Shown here one piece after another: positions 12,114-25,800 of a stretch of 64,000 bases of DNA. Location of the stretch: assembly GCA_035222895.1 (NCBI GenBank), contig JAVYIG010002377.1, positions 188,856 through 252,855 of the forward strand. The letters are read 5' to 3'. The notes under the pieces are model-generated. The model searched no databases. It saw nothing but the letters and a program-made list of their open reading frames with translations, and was not told the DNA's origin. Each line of letters opens with the position of its first letter. Position 1 is the stretch's first letter. Made by a program: the position numbers and the translations under genes. This stretch comes from Strongylocentrotus droebachiensis. Its lineage: Eukaryota > Echinodermata > Echinoidea > Camarodonta > Strongylocentrotidae.

Positions 12114-15100
12114 GTCTAGGCCTAATGTAATGGGGGGGGGGGGGGGGGGTGGTAGATTAAATGATGGAGGTTGGATGTCTGGACACTTACACAAATAAAA
12201 TAAAGCCTTCTCTTTTGCCTTCAGGTTGAACAGAAACATATTCAATTAGCACTGAATATTTGTCCTTTATGTCGAGCACAAATCTTCATGATGGTTATTG
12301 GTTAGTACCATTTGATTCATAACGTTTGTTCACTCTGAGTCTGAAGGCAAAAGAGAAGGCTTTTTTGACAATGTTATTATTAATATAAATAGATCTAGGT
12401 CTATATTGTCCAATGTATTCTCGATCTCTTATTATAAAATATTAACACTGAATGATAAGAATATTAATTTGATATTGCTTGTAGACTAGTCTAAACTTCT
12501 TCAAATTGCTGTTTTAATCAACAGTCCAGATACACAACGTCTGGATATATTTGGTGAGGAGCTTCTTGAACTTAGAATAGGGGTGCTGGATAAGTGTGTG
12601 GCGAAAGACCTTATTGTGATCCTTATCATCATGATATGGCCTGGGGGAGGATAAGTAGATCTATATAGTTTAACTAACATCATAGTTCATACTTGGGACT
12701 GAGCTGAGTTGACACGACTGAAGTCTGAAGACGAAGTGAGGGACGGCTGTGAAACCAACTGATTCAGATCTGACTGTAATAACTATCTTATGCTTCACAA
12801 TCTACTTATTACATGTATTTAGATTTGGTACACTTACCGCTTTAGGAGCTATCTCTTATTCAAAAATCGCATCGTCCAGTTAATTGCAACAAATCTTGTT
12901 GTGTTGTTACGTACGCGTTTCCCGTTTCCACGAAAATCGAGCGTAGTCTTAGCTCCAGATATGTTTGAGTCGACTCCTGCAGTCATAATGGGCTAAAACT
13001 CGGGTCCGTTTATGTGAGACATGCAGTATAGACTAGTATGTTAATTTGTGTCATTCCTGACTTTACTCTTACACTCAATTATCTATGTTACACTATAACT
13101 TTGACATTTGTTATCCAGTGCATAACAAAATTGAGAATGATCCTATATCGATCTGTTTGGATTGAAATCAATAAAGTTTGAATTGATTTGAATTGATTAA
13201 TTTTCTTATTTCCTGTCTTACTTTTCGCTCAAGACTAGTTTACTTCTGCTTCTTCACGGTGCTTCTTATCGCTTCTCCTTTCTCATCTACATCATGCAGT
13301 CCCATAATTCTGGACCGCCCTTATATCTACATCTATATCGTTCAGTGCGATCAAGATGGGTGCGCGGGGGCTGGGGGCGGGAGAGTCTGAACTTTAAAAA
13401 TGTTCTAAAAATTATAGATATTCGATAATGCCATCAATGGCTCTTTCCAAAAGAATGGGAGTACTATATATAGGGCCCCCTATCACATCCCCTCCTGGCG
13501 ACGCCCATCATTGGAGTATCCAGAAATGTATGAATAGGGGGCAAAAGTGCCTCACAAGTGGGAGACAGGTATTCCAGGGAAGCACCCGTGAACTTTGGAT
13601 TGTTTCTAAGACAGCACAAATTCAATGACGATGACGACGGTGGTGGTGGTCAGGTGGTCCTGAATGTTCATTGATATGGAATAACAAAATAATGTATATA
13701 TACCAAGCGTTGAATGTAACACCTTTATTTTTACTAACTAATCGAACACAAAGAAATAATAATATATACCTGATTACAATTCAACACATAAGATCATAAT
13801 ACTGTAATATTTTGTCGAAGATACATTTTTTCCGGATGAAACAAAGTAATCTAAAGCTATTCCATACAATATTTATTTAAAAAAAAAAAATTCTACCTAA
13901 ACTGAACTTCTTGGTGATTATACAACCTTTTTTACTTTACAGGAAAAAAAAAATTGTATCTTTGTTAACTCTAATAAAAAAAATATTAAGGTAAAATGAA
14001 AAAATAATTATATGAAAGAGTGATGACAAATAGATAAAAAGTTAGATAGATAGATAGTCATAATAATGATGAGGGAAAGACTGGTATATATACATACATG
14101 TATATACATATTTTCGTACACAACACAATATTGCTTTGAACACTATTGAAAAAACACAATGACAAATTCTTACCTAAAACAAAACTTAACCATTATCAAT
14201 GAGTACTAGAAACATTGCAATCCAATAGGTAAGATGTCATTGTCAAATCAATAGCTATTTCGCTATCTTTTCAGGAGATCTCTATTCGTATATGAGATAG
14301 GCCTAGTGTAATTTTGGAACTTGTATTAGGACTTATTTGTATAAATTCCAGCCAACTTAACACTCACCTTAAGACACAATTATTCTTACAATTATGTAAC
14401 TATGTAAAATTCTCTTGGTTTAAAGTCATTTTATTTCGACAGGTATACAAAAATGAAAGTCTCATAGAATATAAAGATATATTTTTTCATAGTAAACAAT
14501 TTAAGTAAATTTTTCTATTTAAAAAAAAAAGAAGAAAATGTTTTATAATTTTGGAAAAAGAAAAAGAATCAGAGCAGAAATCTTCTCACTTATTATAACA
14601 CAAACAATAGCATAATAATAAAATAAATGTATTGCACAGAATTGTTAAGTAAACGTGTTTTTGATATATATATACTTTGTTTCTCTTGACTAGTCGTAGA
14701 TTCCCTTTCATAGCCCAGTTTACAAGGAGAAAATAATGGGGCAATAATAACCAGTAGACATTTTGGTTGCAACAATAATTCATGAGAGATTTTAACAAAA
14801 GGGTTTGATTTCACGCGCAGTATTCAGATTATATCAATATTAAGAGTTTGTTAAAAGAGGGTGTGGTCTGGTTGGCGAATACAACAATTCCTGCGAGCTT
14901 GAGAACGGTGGGCGAATCACAAGCAGTGATTTCCTCACATTCCATGACGTTATCTGATAGGTTTACTTGTTGGCGAATCACAGTGGTTTCTCATATCCTC
15001 CCCTTGTTAAGAGAGAAAGAAATGATCTGATTGGGTGATTGGTGATGAGATGATCTGATTGGCTGATTGTTTGACGAATCACAAAGATTCCTCAGCTTCT

Positions 15101-16540
15101 ATCCGAGAACCGTCCTCTGAAGATTTGTCCCACCACTGCAAGAGACTGTTGGTCAAGGAGGGGAAACGGGGAAGTTTAAATTGAATGGACGAAAAATAAT
15201 ACACAACATAGTGACAACTGATACAGGTACGAGTTGAATAGAGAGGGAATCATTGTTTTTCTAAAAATCTTCCATGAGACTCATTCTTTATTCCCCCCCC
15301 CTATTTTCCTTCTTTCTTATTCTTTTCCGCCTTCTTTTCTTCTAGCATGTAGTTATGAATTAAACTCGACTGTTCTTGTTTCCTCATTTGTCTTCTTTTT
15401 CCTATTTTGATAACTTCTTTTCCTTCATAAAATTCAACTGATTGTTTTGGTCTCGTAATACGAATCTGCGAGTGGAGAAAGGAAGAAAGGAGAAAGGAAG
15501 AAAGAAGAAAGAGTAGAAAGTAGAAAGATGTTGAGTATTTTTACCCAAAGAAAATATATTCAGTTGTCTGTAGAGGTACATAGAATTGATTGTATGGTTG
15601 ATTTTTTTCTTTTCTTTTTCAGGAAGAACTAAAATATTAAAAAACGCAGTTGGCTGAAACATGCAAAGTCACATGATAAAGAAAATAAAAATGTGCATGC
15701 AATGGGAGAAACTTTAATAAGATTCAACCTATATTCGACTACTTACTGTTCTGTATCTCTTCCTTCATAGCTCTCTAACATCACCTGGCTTCTATGAAAC
15801 CAAAAAAAATGAATATCGTTGTACATAAAATATCATTATTCTTTATTTCATACCTGATATAATTATGATTATACGATCAAATGAATTCAATATGTAGACT
15901 TCAACTACATAATTATCTGTGAAAAGGACGTTGAGGAGTAGAATCCCGGAGTAGAATAGCATGAATAGAACAGAGGATCAATGAAAAGAATGGTTATAGG
16001 CTTACAATAAATTACAGTCAACAACTATATTATTCATACTCTTACCAAGTTTTGTATTTGTTGAAGTATGTGAAAATGTTATTTGTCCCGATTAACGTCT
16101 CTCAAGAACGTGACATGTTAAAGCTTAAACCTAAAGTATTTTAAAAAGGTAATGATTCGATCAACCAGTCCATCTTTTGTTCTTGAGTTACGAAAACACA
16201 CACAAAAACATCAAATTTACCCCGGGGTATAAATCATTTAGTTGTTAACTGTATCTGCCGAGTTCAAAATCTGTAATGATATGATTTGTCTCTATCAAGT
16301 ACCTTGTATCATACACGTGTCTAATAATAATACTAATAATACTCTAGTAATAATGCATGCTAAATATTAAAACACAACTTTAATGCAAAACTTACACTTT
16401 TTACACAATCTATTCAATTTTTACGCAAATTGACACAATCGCACATCAAAACTTTCAACATAAGAATATTCTCAAATCTGACATCAGTTTGCGACTGGAA
16501 CATGCAAAGTATAGAATATCAGAAAACATATGCTTTCAAC
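12114..16540. other. AT-rich intergenic stretch, no gene supported
   Basis: Short homopolymers (poly-G at 12131-12149) and a (TTGAATTGA)-like run at 13165-13200. Clustered GCGAATCACA motifs recur between 14870 and 15090. No ORF has coding character, and no full-length repeat was recognised. Confidence 0.5.
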
Positions 16541-16665
16541 TCTCTCTCTCTCTCTCCCTCTTCTCTCTCTCTCTCCCTCTCCTCTCTCTTTCTCTCTCTT
16601 TCTCTCTCTTTCTCTCTCCCTCTCTCTCCCTCCCTTTTTACTCTCTCTCTCCCTCCCTTTCTTCC
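16541..16665. repeat. (CT)n microsatellite
   Basis: Nearly pure CTCTCT with CCCT and TTTCT interruptions. The Ser/Leu/Pro or Arg/Glu frames read through it are composition artefacts. Confidence 0.9.
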
Positions 16666-16811
16666 TTCCTCCTTCTATATCTCTCGGTATGTCTCTATTC
16701 CTTTCTGTTCTAAACAGATTCTCATTTTCTCTCATTTTCTTACCCTCTCACTCCCTCCCACTCTGTTCGTGTTGTACTAATACAATATTTACATAACTGT
16801 TTAACAAAAAT

Positions 16812-17215
16812 TAGGCGGGTATATTATGCTTTCTTCATAATTTATAAACAAAATTGAAAAGTTTAAAAAATAATTATATAAGGCCCCTCTCAACTCTTGA
16901 TCGACTTCTCTTTGTATTCGGTTTTGTCTTTTGGTGGCAAATGTGACATTTTGAGGCAGGTATTTTGTTTTCTTCATATAAACAAATCCTCAATATTGAA
17001 AAGTTGAAAATTAAGGCCCCTCTCAACTCTAGATCGCCTTCTCTTTGTATTCGGTTTTGTCGTTTGGTGGCAAGTGTGATATTTTAAGCCAGGTATTTTG
17101 TTTTCTCCATATAAACAAATCCTCAATACTGAAAAGTTAAAAAAATAAGGCCCCCTCAACTCTTGATCGCCTTCTCTTTATAATTGGTTTTGTCTTTTGG
17201 TGGCAAATGTGATAT
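16812..17215. repeat. tandem repeat, ~133-bp unit, about three copies
   Basis: The unit starts AGGCCCCTCTCAACTCTTGA at 16881, 17014 and 17148, giving periods of 133-134 bp. The conserved second half reads GGTATTTTGTTTTCTTCATATAAACAAATCCTC. A partial unit precedes the first copy. Confidence 0.85.
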
Positions 17216-17316
17216 CACTGAAAGTAAAGGAGGATAATACAGAGGAGGCAAACAGTCTATCAAATCAACACAACACAGCAATCACAGGGGATTCCTGGTA
17301 AGAGATACCAGATGTG

Positions 17317-17322
<6 letters not shown>

Positions 17323-17349
<27 letters not shown>

Positions 17350-17350
17350 C
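17323..17350. repeat. (GA)n microsatellite
   Basis: An uninterrupted GA run of roughly 28 bases in intergenic sequence. Confidence 0.9.
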
Positions 17351-19850
17351 CAGAGATGGGTATACATGTAGTTGATGCATACACGAAAAGTAAGAAGGAA
17401 ACACACAAAGCAAAATAGAAAAAGCTGGAAAAGGGAGATACATGTACGTTCAGCATTTGACTGCATTCAAAACATTATCCGGATATATGTCATGGTAGGA
17501 AAAAGGTAAAATCCTTCAATAAAACACAAAAAGATCAAATCCTTTCTCATAACGCGATTCAAAACACCCTGTTCAGGTTCAATGCATGCCCATGCCATAT
17601 CATTCAATCATGCATAAGAACACCACGATAACATCAAGAGAACCAAGATACTTACTTAGGATTGTATATCCTGTTTTGCTATACATGTACCAGCTGAAGT
17701 GATGTCACTGGAATACGACTCTAGGCGCTCTACAGGGGCAAAATAATAGATGAACCAGTGGCATAGCCATCAAGATTCATTAGAGGTTGGGTGGGGCGGG
17801 GGGGGGGGATATGGGTGGTTCCATTTGCTTTTGATTAATGAGAACAATATCAAATAAGGATAGAAACTGATAGCTCATAATGCCACGTTTGCAAAGACAA
17901 AAAGTAAAAATTTGTACAGCCAACACAGACTGTTCATTCTGTAGAGGTCAGGTTAAATGCTCGGTATTCCAAAGCTTTGTTAATAAAAAGATTCCTTTAT
18001 GAAGGGGTTCATTAATGTTGAAGATTTTATGAGGATCATTAATTTGAGAATTTGAAGCGTTGACCAAAATGTTTGTTAATCAACTTAATCTGTAGGTAAA
18101 ATTATACTAATGTTACTTGGGATAATAATGAATGATATTGATCAACTTAAGCCAGCTCTGTAGAATGATAATTTTTTCTTAGTCTAGACCAGCCTTCTAT
18201 GAAACCTTAACAGAATTGATTTGCAACCTCTTCTGTTCACAATGGTCCCCTGTTCAATTCTAGTATTCTACACCACACACTTTAAATCCCATATATTTGG
18301 CACGCAGTGTGTTACGGAGTATGGTTGACAAATATTTACGAACTTGTGTTTGATATGTTAAGTAAGTATGCAAACTTGAGGTTTTCTACAAACTCAAAAC
18401 TTCAAATAAATCAACAAAACATAAGATCTTCATTATTTCTTTGTTCATTTTTGCAGTATTATTTCGCTTGTTTGCACCATAATCACATGATCATCTTTAT
18501 AAAACTTACAAAATACACTTCACAGATAATTGTCCATTTCGTGAGATACAAAATCTTTAGCTCATTAAATAAATTACAAACTTTGACCCTAACAATATGG
18601 TACTGATCTCAACTATTGCATAAATAGAGTTTTCAAACTATTAATATTTACATACATTTAGACATCTACATTATATAATGTAGCATCTCTATATTTAAAA
18701 AAGCACTGTACTGTTACTTTAAGGTGGGGAAGACCCCAGTAGAATTAACATAAATAATGGATATCTCCATTGAGAATGTTGAAAGTGTGACTCCACATAA
18801 ATATATTACAGGATTGAGCAACTAGGACAAAAACTTCACATCTAGTTTTTATAAAATGTCCTTCTCACAAAAACATCTTGACATAATTTTCCATTGGCTT
18901 TTTCTGTATTAGTTCTAGCTATCTTTCTACATTTATGGCAAAAACATGTGTGTTAACATTGAAAGTAAGCTTTTAAATGTGACTCTCAATTCATATTCAA
19001 ATATCAATTACAAAAGTCTTTCAAACTTGACCTTGTTTGCATCTTGTTTTCCCTTTTTTTTTCCAAAGGAGATTATGGGAATAAAAACATGCCTCCTTGT
19101 GTATTTTGTTGATAACTTAGTATTAATCTGATGCAACACAATTATTGTGTACATTTGTCTGAATGAAATGAAAATAGGAAATGTTAACCTTAACAAAAAT
19201 ATAAAATTCTCCTGATATAAAAGTCTTGCTTTTAACAATGTATATAGTACATGTGTTTTGCTTCAACAAAAATAAGTACCTGGTAGAAAACATGGAAATG
19301 GTTGGTACTGAGTGGAAGTAGAGACAGACACATGAATGGATTTGTCATGTGCCATCTAAATATGTAAAACTACATAGTTTATGGGTTATTCTGGGTTCAT
19401 GAAAAATACTGCAAAAAACATTTGACTGCAACAAAATTTGAAGGAAAAAGAATTATACTGTAAAGACATTCAAATGACCGATACTGCATCATCTAGGGAA
19501 TGGCAAAGATATTAATGCTTATTAGCCATGTTAAAGTTACGGTACACACTGTAATACCACGCAGTAATGAAATATATGGCAAAAGAAATGCAAAAAATAT
19601 GTATGGCAAGGAAGGACTAAAATTGGTGAACTTACACGTAAATGCACATGAGTTTATATACCCTCAGAGCATTAACCAATTGAATACTGAATTCTTGTAT
19701 TCCAATAGGCTTTAACATACAAGTCACAATCAAGATTGCTAAGGAGATCTAAACAGGTAATAGGTCATTCATTTCTGAAGTACATCCTAAGCATTTGATT
19801 CCTGATGTATTGCCATTTAGTTGTATCTCCATCAACAAAAAGAAAATTGG
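17351..19850. other. intergenic region, no gene supported
   Basis: AT-rich, with a poly-G-containing transposon-like scrap near 17757-17815 (AACCAGTGGCATAGCC, then a poly-G run). No coding exons are evident on either strand. Confidence 0.5.
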
Positions 19851-19857
19851 TTTCATA

Positions 19858-20034
19858 TACGGTCAAACCTGTCTATAGCGACCGCCCAAGGGAAACACAT
19901 AAAGTGGTCTTTGTTGACAGGTGGTCTTTGTAGACAGGTTTCTTTAGTACATGTTTCAATGAGAAACCATTTTCAAGGGAAACAAACAATGTGGTTTTTG
20001 TAGACAGGTGGTCACCAAAGCAGGTTTGACTGTA
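19858..20034. mobile_element. TA-flanked MITE (TACAGTCAAACCTG family), copy 1
   Basis: Ends TACGGTCAAACCTGTCTAT and AAAGCAGGTTTGACTGTA are inverted. The interior repeats GTAGACAGGTGGTC twice. Related copies are at 27410-27499 and 33507-33595. TA ends suggest a Tc1/mariner-mobilised MITE (inference). Confidence 0.7.
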
Positions 20035-21868
20035 TCATAAAAGTGAGTCTTAGGAATGGAATAATGTTGCTTTATTTGGTGCTAAAAATACCTGTCTTTA
20101 ACTTCAAATGTTTTTCTCCTGGTACATATCAATAAGAGGAGGTGCTATTGCTGTTATCTATCTGTTCATTTTGTTTGGTGTTTCAAATGAAAGAAACTAC
20201 CTTTACTCATAAGTATTTTATATATTCTTAAACAAAAACAGAACTGCAAAGTCTGCAATATATACAAAAGGATAGGCCTACTTTACCTCAAAATGCAAAA
20301 AGTAAAAAGACATGCTGACCCCAAAAATTTATCAAGTTCATGCTGCTGAAGGCAACAAAATAATAAATCTGGTAATTTTTTCACGAAACTGTCCTAAGTA
20401 TAAGTTTGCCAACTGTGTGTTGACTTTCAAACATGCGTTTCAATGGGATGTTGGCAAACTTGTACTTCAAAAGGTTTCAGAAAACATTGATCAGGGTATC
20501 GCAAGTGGCTAAAACCAACAAACCTCTTTGGTTTTACAGGTTATGGTAAGACATAATTAAAAAGTATTTGGATGAATGGACGTTCAGTATTCCCAGCAAA
20601 CTGAGATGAAGCCAAATTCATATATGACAATTTGCATCGAATTCTTTCAAAACAAAGTTAGAAAGGAAAAAAAACCTAGAAAGCAGTCCTCTTGCATGCA
20701 AAACGAACAAAAACAGGATATAACAAACCATGCATGACTTACAAATTTTGCCAATTGGGGTTTGAAGTTTTTCACTTTTTGCAATACCCTATATCTTACA
20801 TGTGCTTTCAAAGTATTACAAAATGCTGGTCATAAATTGTTTAGTTAGAAAACAAAATAGAGATCAAAATACATTCAATTACTATTTGCTACTTTCTTCA
20901 CAAGAATAAATTTATACAAAATATAAAAGAATAATGTCATGAGTTGTTATTAGAGCATTTGAAATTTTTTCAAGAATAATTTATATTATAAAACATTATT
21001 ATTAACACAGGAACTTATGCACATAAAAAATTCTATTATTTTGGCAACTTATAGTATTTGACAAGAAGAAAACTAATGTTGCGCAATGGATGGACGGTTT
21101 TGACTCGGAAAGTGCAAGTTAAAAGCAAACGATGGCTGACCATATTCTCTCACTCTTGATTGGTATATGAAGTACATTGACAAAGTATAAGGAGTACAAA
21201 TTTGTATCATGAAGTAGACAGAAAAAAATGTTGCTTGGTGGTTTAAATTAAGATTCCCACTATGAGATCATAACCATGATGGTGTTATTCTTTGTATTTC
21301 ATTATTGGACCATCACAATTGGTTTTTACTTTAAAAGATATTAGAGTATGAAAATTAGGAAGAGAAGGATTTGGTTTTTCTATTTTTTATTTCATACATG
21401 AGTGATCTACATCCACATTTAAGGGGTGGAATACCCTGGTGACTGTTTTATAAATTAGTATCGCTTCGTATTTCATGAACCTACTGTGATTCAACTGGAA
21501 TTTTGGAAGTATAATAACTGTGACATAATTCTGAAGTAAAGTTTTTCCCTCAATGCATGTATTAGATGAAATAGAATTACATGTAGATGAACATGACACA
21601 CCTAGACAAATGATTTCAACAACAAATGAAAGTGCGCAGTTGGATTAATTTTGTCATCAACAGACACCTAACAAATGAACAAATTCAACAACATTTTGGT
21701 CGTGAAATAGCTAGAAGATTCAAAGATGGATCCTTTCCTGGAAATAATAGCAAAGTTTCTATGAATAATGGCACTTAAAATAATAATTGTCATTGCCCCC
21801 TCCCCTTCCAATAAATACTAGTAGTGTTAGTAATAAATAAAAGTAAGCAAGATGCATGGTTGAGCAGG
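20035..21868 (-). other. ADAM17 3' flank / probable 3'UTR
   Basis: Sequence 3' of the ADAM17 stop codon. A minus-strand AATAAA occurs at 21386-21391, 478 nt past the stop, and is a candidate poly(A) signal. No coding sequence or known repeat is seen here. Confidence 0.4.
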
Positions 21869-22863
21869 TCAAAGCACAGTCTCTTTCTCCATATACTCAG
21901 AGGGGGGTTTGTACCTTCTAACGCGAAGCTTGTCCTCTGGTAGAATCCGTTCTTGGTTCTGTGGGAGAAAGAGATGAATGATGTTACTATCAGTGATGGT
22001 GGTGATGATGATGGTGGTGGTGGTGGTGGTGGTGGTGGTGGTGGTGGTGGTGGTGGTGGTGGTGGTGGTGGTGGTAGTGATGGTAGTTATGGTGGTGGTT
22101 GTAGTGGTGATGGTGAGGATAATGGTGGTGGGGAATGATTATAGTGGCGAAGTTGATGGTAATGTGAAGATGACAATGATGATGATGATGATGGTAGCAA
22201 TGATGATGATGATGATGGTGATGGAGATAATGAAGATGATGATGATGGTGGTGATGATGATGATGGTAATGATGATGATGATGGTGATGATTGTGACGAT
22301 GGTGGAGATAATGAAGGTGATGATGATGATGATAATGACGATGAAGATCAAAAATAATGATGATGATTATGTAATATATATCAATTAGACACAGTTTATA
22401 ACAATAATAATGTAGACACAATGTAACATAGACACAATGTAACATAGACAAATTAAAACAAATACAAATAATATAAAAATGATAAAACATAAGGATGAAA
22501 ATAGTTGTTATAATGAGTGCAGAACTGCAGATCATCAACTAGTTGACATCAGGAAGCAAAAGCGAGCATCATCATTCCAAGGGGTAGTACTTGCACATGT
22601 GTGTACTGAGTGAGCCATTCTAAACGACTACTTTCTTTGTACAACATGTGAATGTGTGTATAGCTGCGTAACTCACACATAGCCTATACTGTATGCTCTA
22701 CATTCCTTCAGCATCTAATGTAAGAATAGAATTAGTGTATTGGTTATTATAACAACGTTCCACTTTATTAGATGAGTGTATGATTGTATTCATCATTGTT
22801 TGGACTTACCGCTGGGTGCAGCCATGTGTCAATCTGTTTGAGCTCCCTGGCCCTTTTCTTGTC
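21869..22863 (-). CDS. ADAM17: ADAM17 exons 20-21: short cytoplasmic tail ending ETVL
   Basis: Exon 20 (22810-22863) begins [18 protein letters not shown], matching the start of the vertebrate tail. Exon 21 (21869-21958) gives 29 residues ending EKETVL and TGA. The tail is 47 residues. The last four residues fit the class-I PDZ-ligand pattern x-S/T-x-hydrophobic. The acceptor of exon 21 (TTTCTCCCACAG) lies close to a long GGT/GAT microsatellite in the intron. Confidence 0.85.
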
Positions 22864-25800
22864 CTGCAGAGGGAGTACATGTAGATAAAATATGGACCAC
22901 ACAGGTTTAAATAAATACTTCAGGGGACAGAGGCAGTATTCTATTGTGATAAATGACCTGATACATACAAATAACAATAATGATAGTAAAATTGTTATTA
23001 ACAATAATTGATGCCTCTGTTGATCTATAATAACATGTGATATGCATGGAAGGATGCAATTACCAACAATCAATTAACATATCCATGTCATACCTCTGAC
23101 ACCATATTTGGTGGCAGAGGTGTTTTTTCTTCCTGAAATGAACTCATTTCAGACTTGAAATAATATCTGGAGCTTCCACATCACCGATGTGTAAATACAA
23201 GCAAAGCCAAAGACTGCTTATATCCATGAGGTCAGTGTAAATTACACCTATGAGTATCCTGTAAGCCTACTTATTATTATTATTATTATTATTATTATTT
23301 TGTATTCGGCCAAAACAAAGAAAATGAGTGAATACAAAACAAGGGTACATCTGGAAAAGAGTCACATGGATGCCAGGAAAAGAAAAAGATTAACTAAATA
23401 ACTATAACCCAGAGCTGGCAACCTTGTGCGACCAAAAAAAGGAATCATGATGGCAAAAAAAAGGAATTCATAAAAACGAAACTTACAACCACGCGCGACA
23501 CACTTCCAATGTAGAAATGTTCATTCATCATGCTGTTTCTTCCGTATAAGCAGGTATTTTGTGTGTGGTTATTTTGGTATTATCGGCATTTCATTCTTTT
23601 TGAGAATATTTTTCTCTTCAAGTACCGGTATGTTTTAAAATTAGTGTTCTATTGAATCTGTGATCAAATCACCATTTTAGGGCAGTTGTTTGACGTGCGG
23701 TATGTAAAAAAATATTTAAAAAAAACAAACAAAAACAACCAAAAAAAAAGAACAAAAAAAACGTATTTTATGAAGAAAAAACGTTACCGTAATTTGGAGG
23801 AAAAAACGGGATAATTCCGGCAAAAACGGAATGGTTGGCAGCTCTGATAACCCGATAATTATAATCCATGTGACTTTACAGTATGATATCAACTAAGTTG
23901 GAACTAAAGAAGTTTGACATATTGATTTCCAGCCTTAACACCACTGTAAATAAGATTTATAGAAGACATCAATCTTGAAAGCTTAACTTTGTGAGGAGTG
24001 AAAATATTTTATTTATTTGGCATTTTCCTAGAAATATAACAATGTGATTACAAAATTAGAATGACAAAAATTATACAAATATAACTTTTTGTAACAACTT
24101 ATCCATGGCACATTCGAGTAGAATTCAATGTTTGAATGGATAGGAACTCACCACATAGTGAATCAAACAGCTACATGGGATCCAGATGAGAAGAGAGATA
24201 ATCAGCGTAGCTCCTACTACATTATCTTTGATGATACGACCTGAAGAATAACAAGAAAACAAACATCAAAATAGTCTATACCTGGTAATGATCCTGCAAT
24301 TTACTTACATAATGCATGGGTTAACTAAACAAATTATATTTGCTATGAACAATTTAAATAGTCAATACAAAAGTTTGGCCTCCTAATCCATGCTTCATGT
24401 TATGACTTCAAGTTTTGACTAATCAGAAGCAAAAACAGACGATAGAATGTACCAACACATTGAATGGAGTAAGATATTAGAAATTAACGTGCCTTTTTAT
24501 CCATCAAAATGAAAAATCATATGCACATTTCCTGCTTGGGTTAAGAATTTCTCAATTTTTATCAATCCCACTTCTTCATATTGTGTCATTATGTTTGGTC
24601 AACTAGTGATTAAAGGGATCTGGTAACTTTGTCTCAGATTCTGGAACAAAACCCTGGATTTAGCTCATGCTGCAATGATAATCATAAACTTTTAGGTCAG
24701 TCAGGAACCCCATGACTTTTACAAGCCGATTGCCTGTCTGATTATCAAGATATTTGTGATTGGAAATCGAAGCCAAATTTTGCGTTTTCTTAATGGTTTT
24801 CATAACACTACAGTCTATTGGGGAAAACGAGTATGGTAAATCCGGTCACTCAAAGATTTTTACTTTTTTGAGGCACTTCTTGATCATTTTGAAGCGCAAT
24901 TTCTTTAGGGCTTCAATATTACACCATATCACAGACACTGATAACACGTAGGGCCATGCATCTCAGATTTAACAATGTTAAACGATGCCTTTAAAGAAAA
25001 CATTCCATTCTATTTACTAAGAATTACAAAATTAGCATAATGTTAAGAATACTCACCCACTGTGCTGATGGTGAATCCTTCAAATACATCAAAGAATCTG
25101 GCGATTAGATCCTGCGTCCGACCCTCACAATGGCCCTACAACAACAAGCACATATTTTTTAAAGGGGAATTCTAATGGGAAATGCAATCTTTTAGCCTTA
25201 CTGTAAACACCACAATAAATCATGATATTCGAACATGAGATCTGTGAGTCTTTCCCTAATTCCAAATACTATTACTACTACTTCTAATAATAATAATAGT
25301 ACTTTCAAATAACTATGTGCTTGTAAAGGGCTTTGGACATTACTACCTGGCATTAGTCTTTGCAACTGTTATCAACACACAATGCATTCAAGGAATAAAT
25401 CCTACAGGTACTAACCTTCTACAAGGATGGAATTGTACATGTATATTAATGTCTCATCAAAGATTATCGTTGCAGTACCAGGGATTGAATCAAAAATCTT
25501 TACTCCCCCAGTAAAATTCTTAAAGCACTTGACCGCGACACATTTATAGAGTAGCATTCATACACCAGACACACCAAAAAGACTGACACCAGACCGACAC
25601 CAGACCAACACCTGACCAGATAAATTACATTGCCCAGCATAGCCAAGAAGCAGTCTGTTTGGAGTCGGTTTGAGTTTGGTCTGACAGTGTGACTGAGTTC
25701 TAACCTTACCTGTACGCAGCCGCCTATTTCACATGGTTTACCATCTGGGACTGGCATCGCCATTTGAGTGTGGCGGTCCAGAAATGGCTCACATGGTCCG

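Noticed and set aside
16430..16796. Ser/Leu-rich membrane-like ORFs
   Set aside because: They are translations of a CT microsatellite.
17757..17815. hAT end (AACCAGTGGCATAGCC followed by poly-G)
   Set aside because: No matching opposite end or target duplication was found within a few kb.
21953..22538. Poly-Gly, poly-Val/Met and poly-His frames
   Set aside because: They are products of the GGT/GAT microsatellite in an ADAM17 intron.
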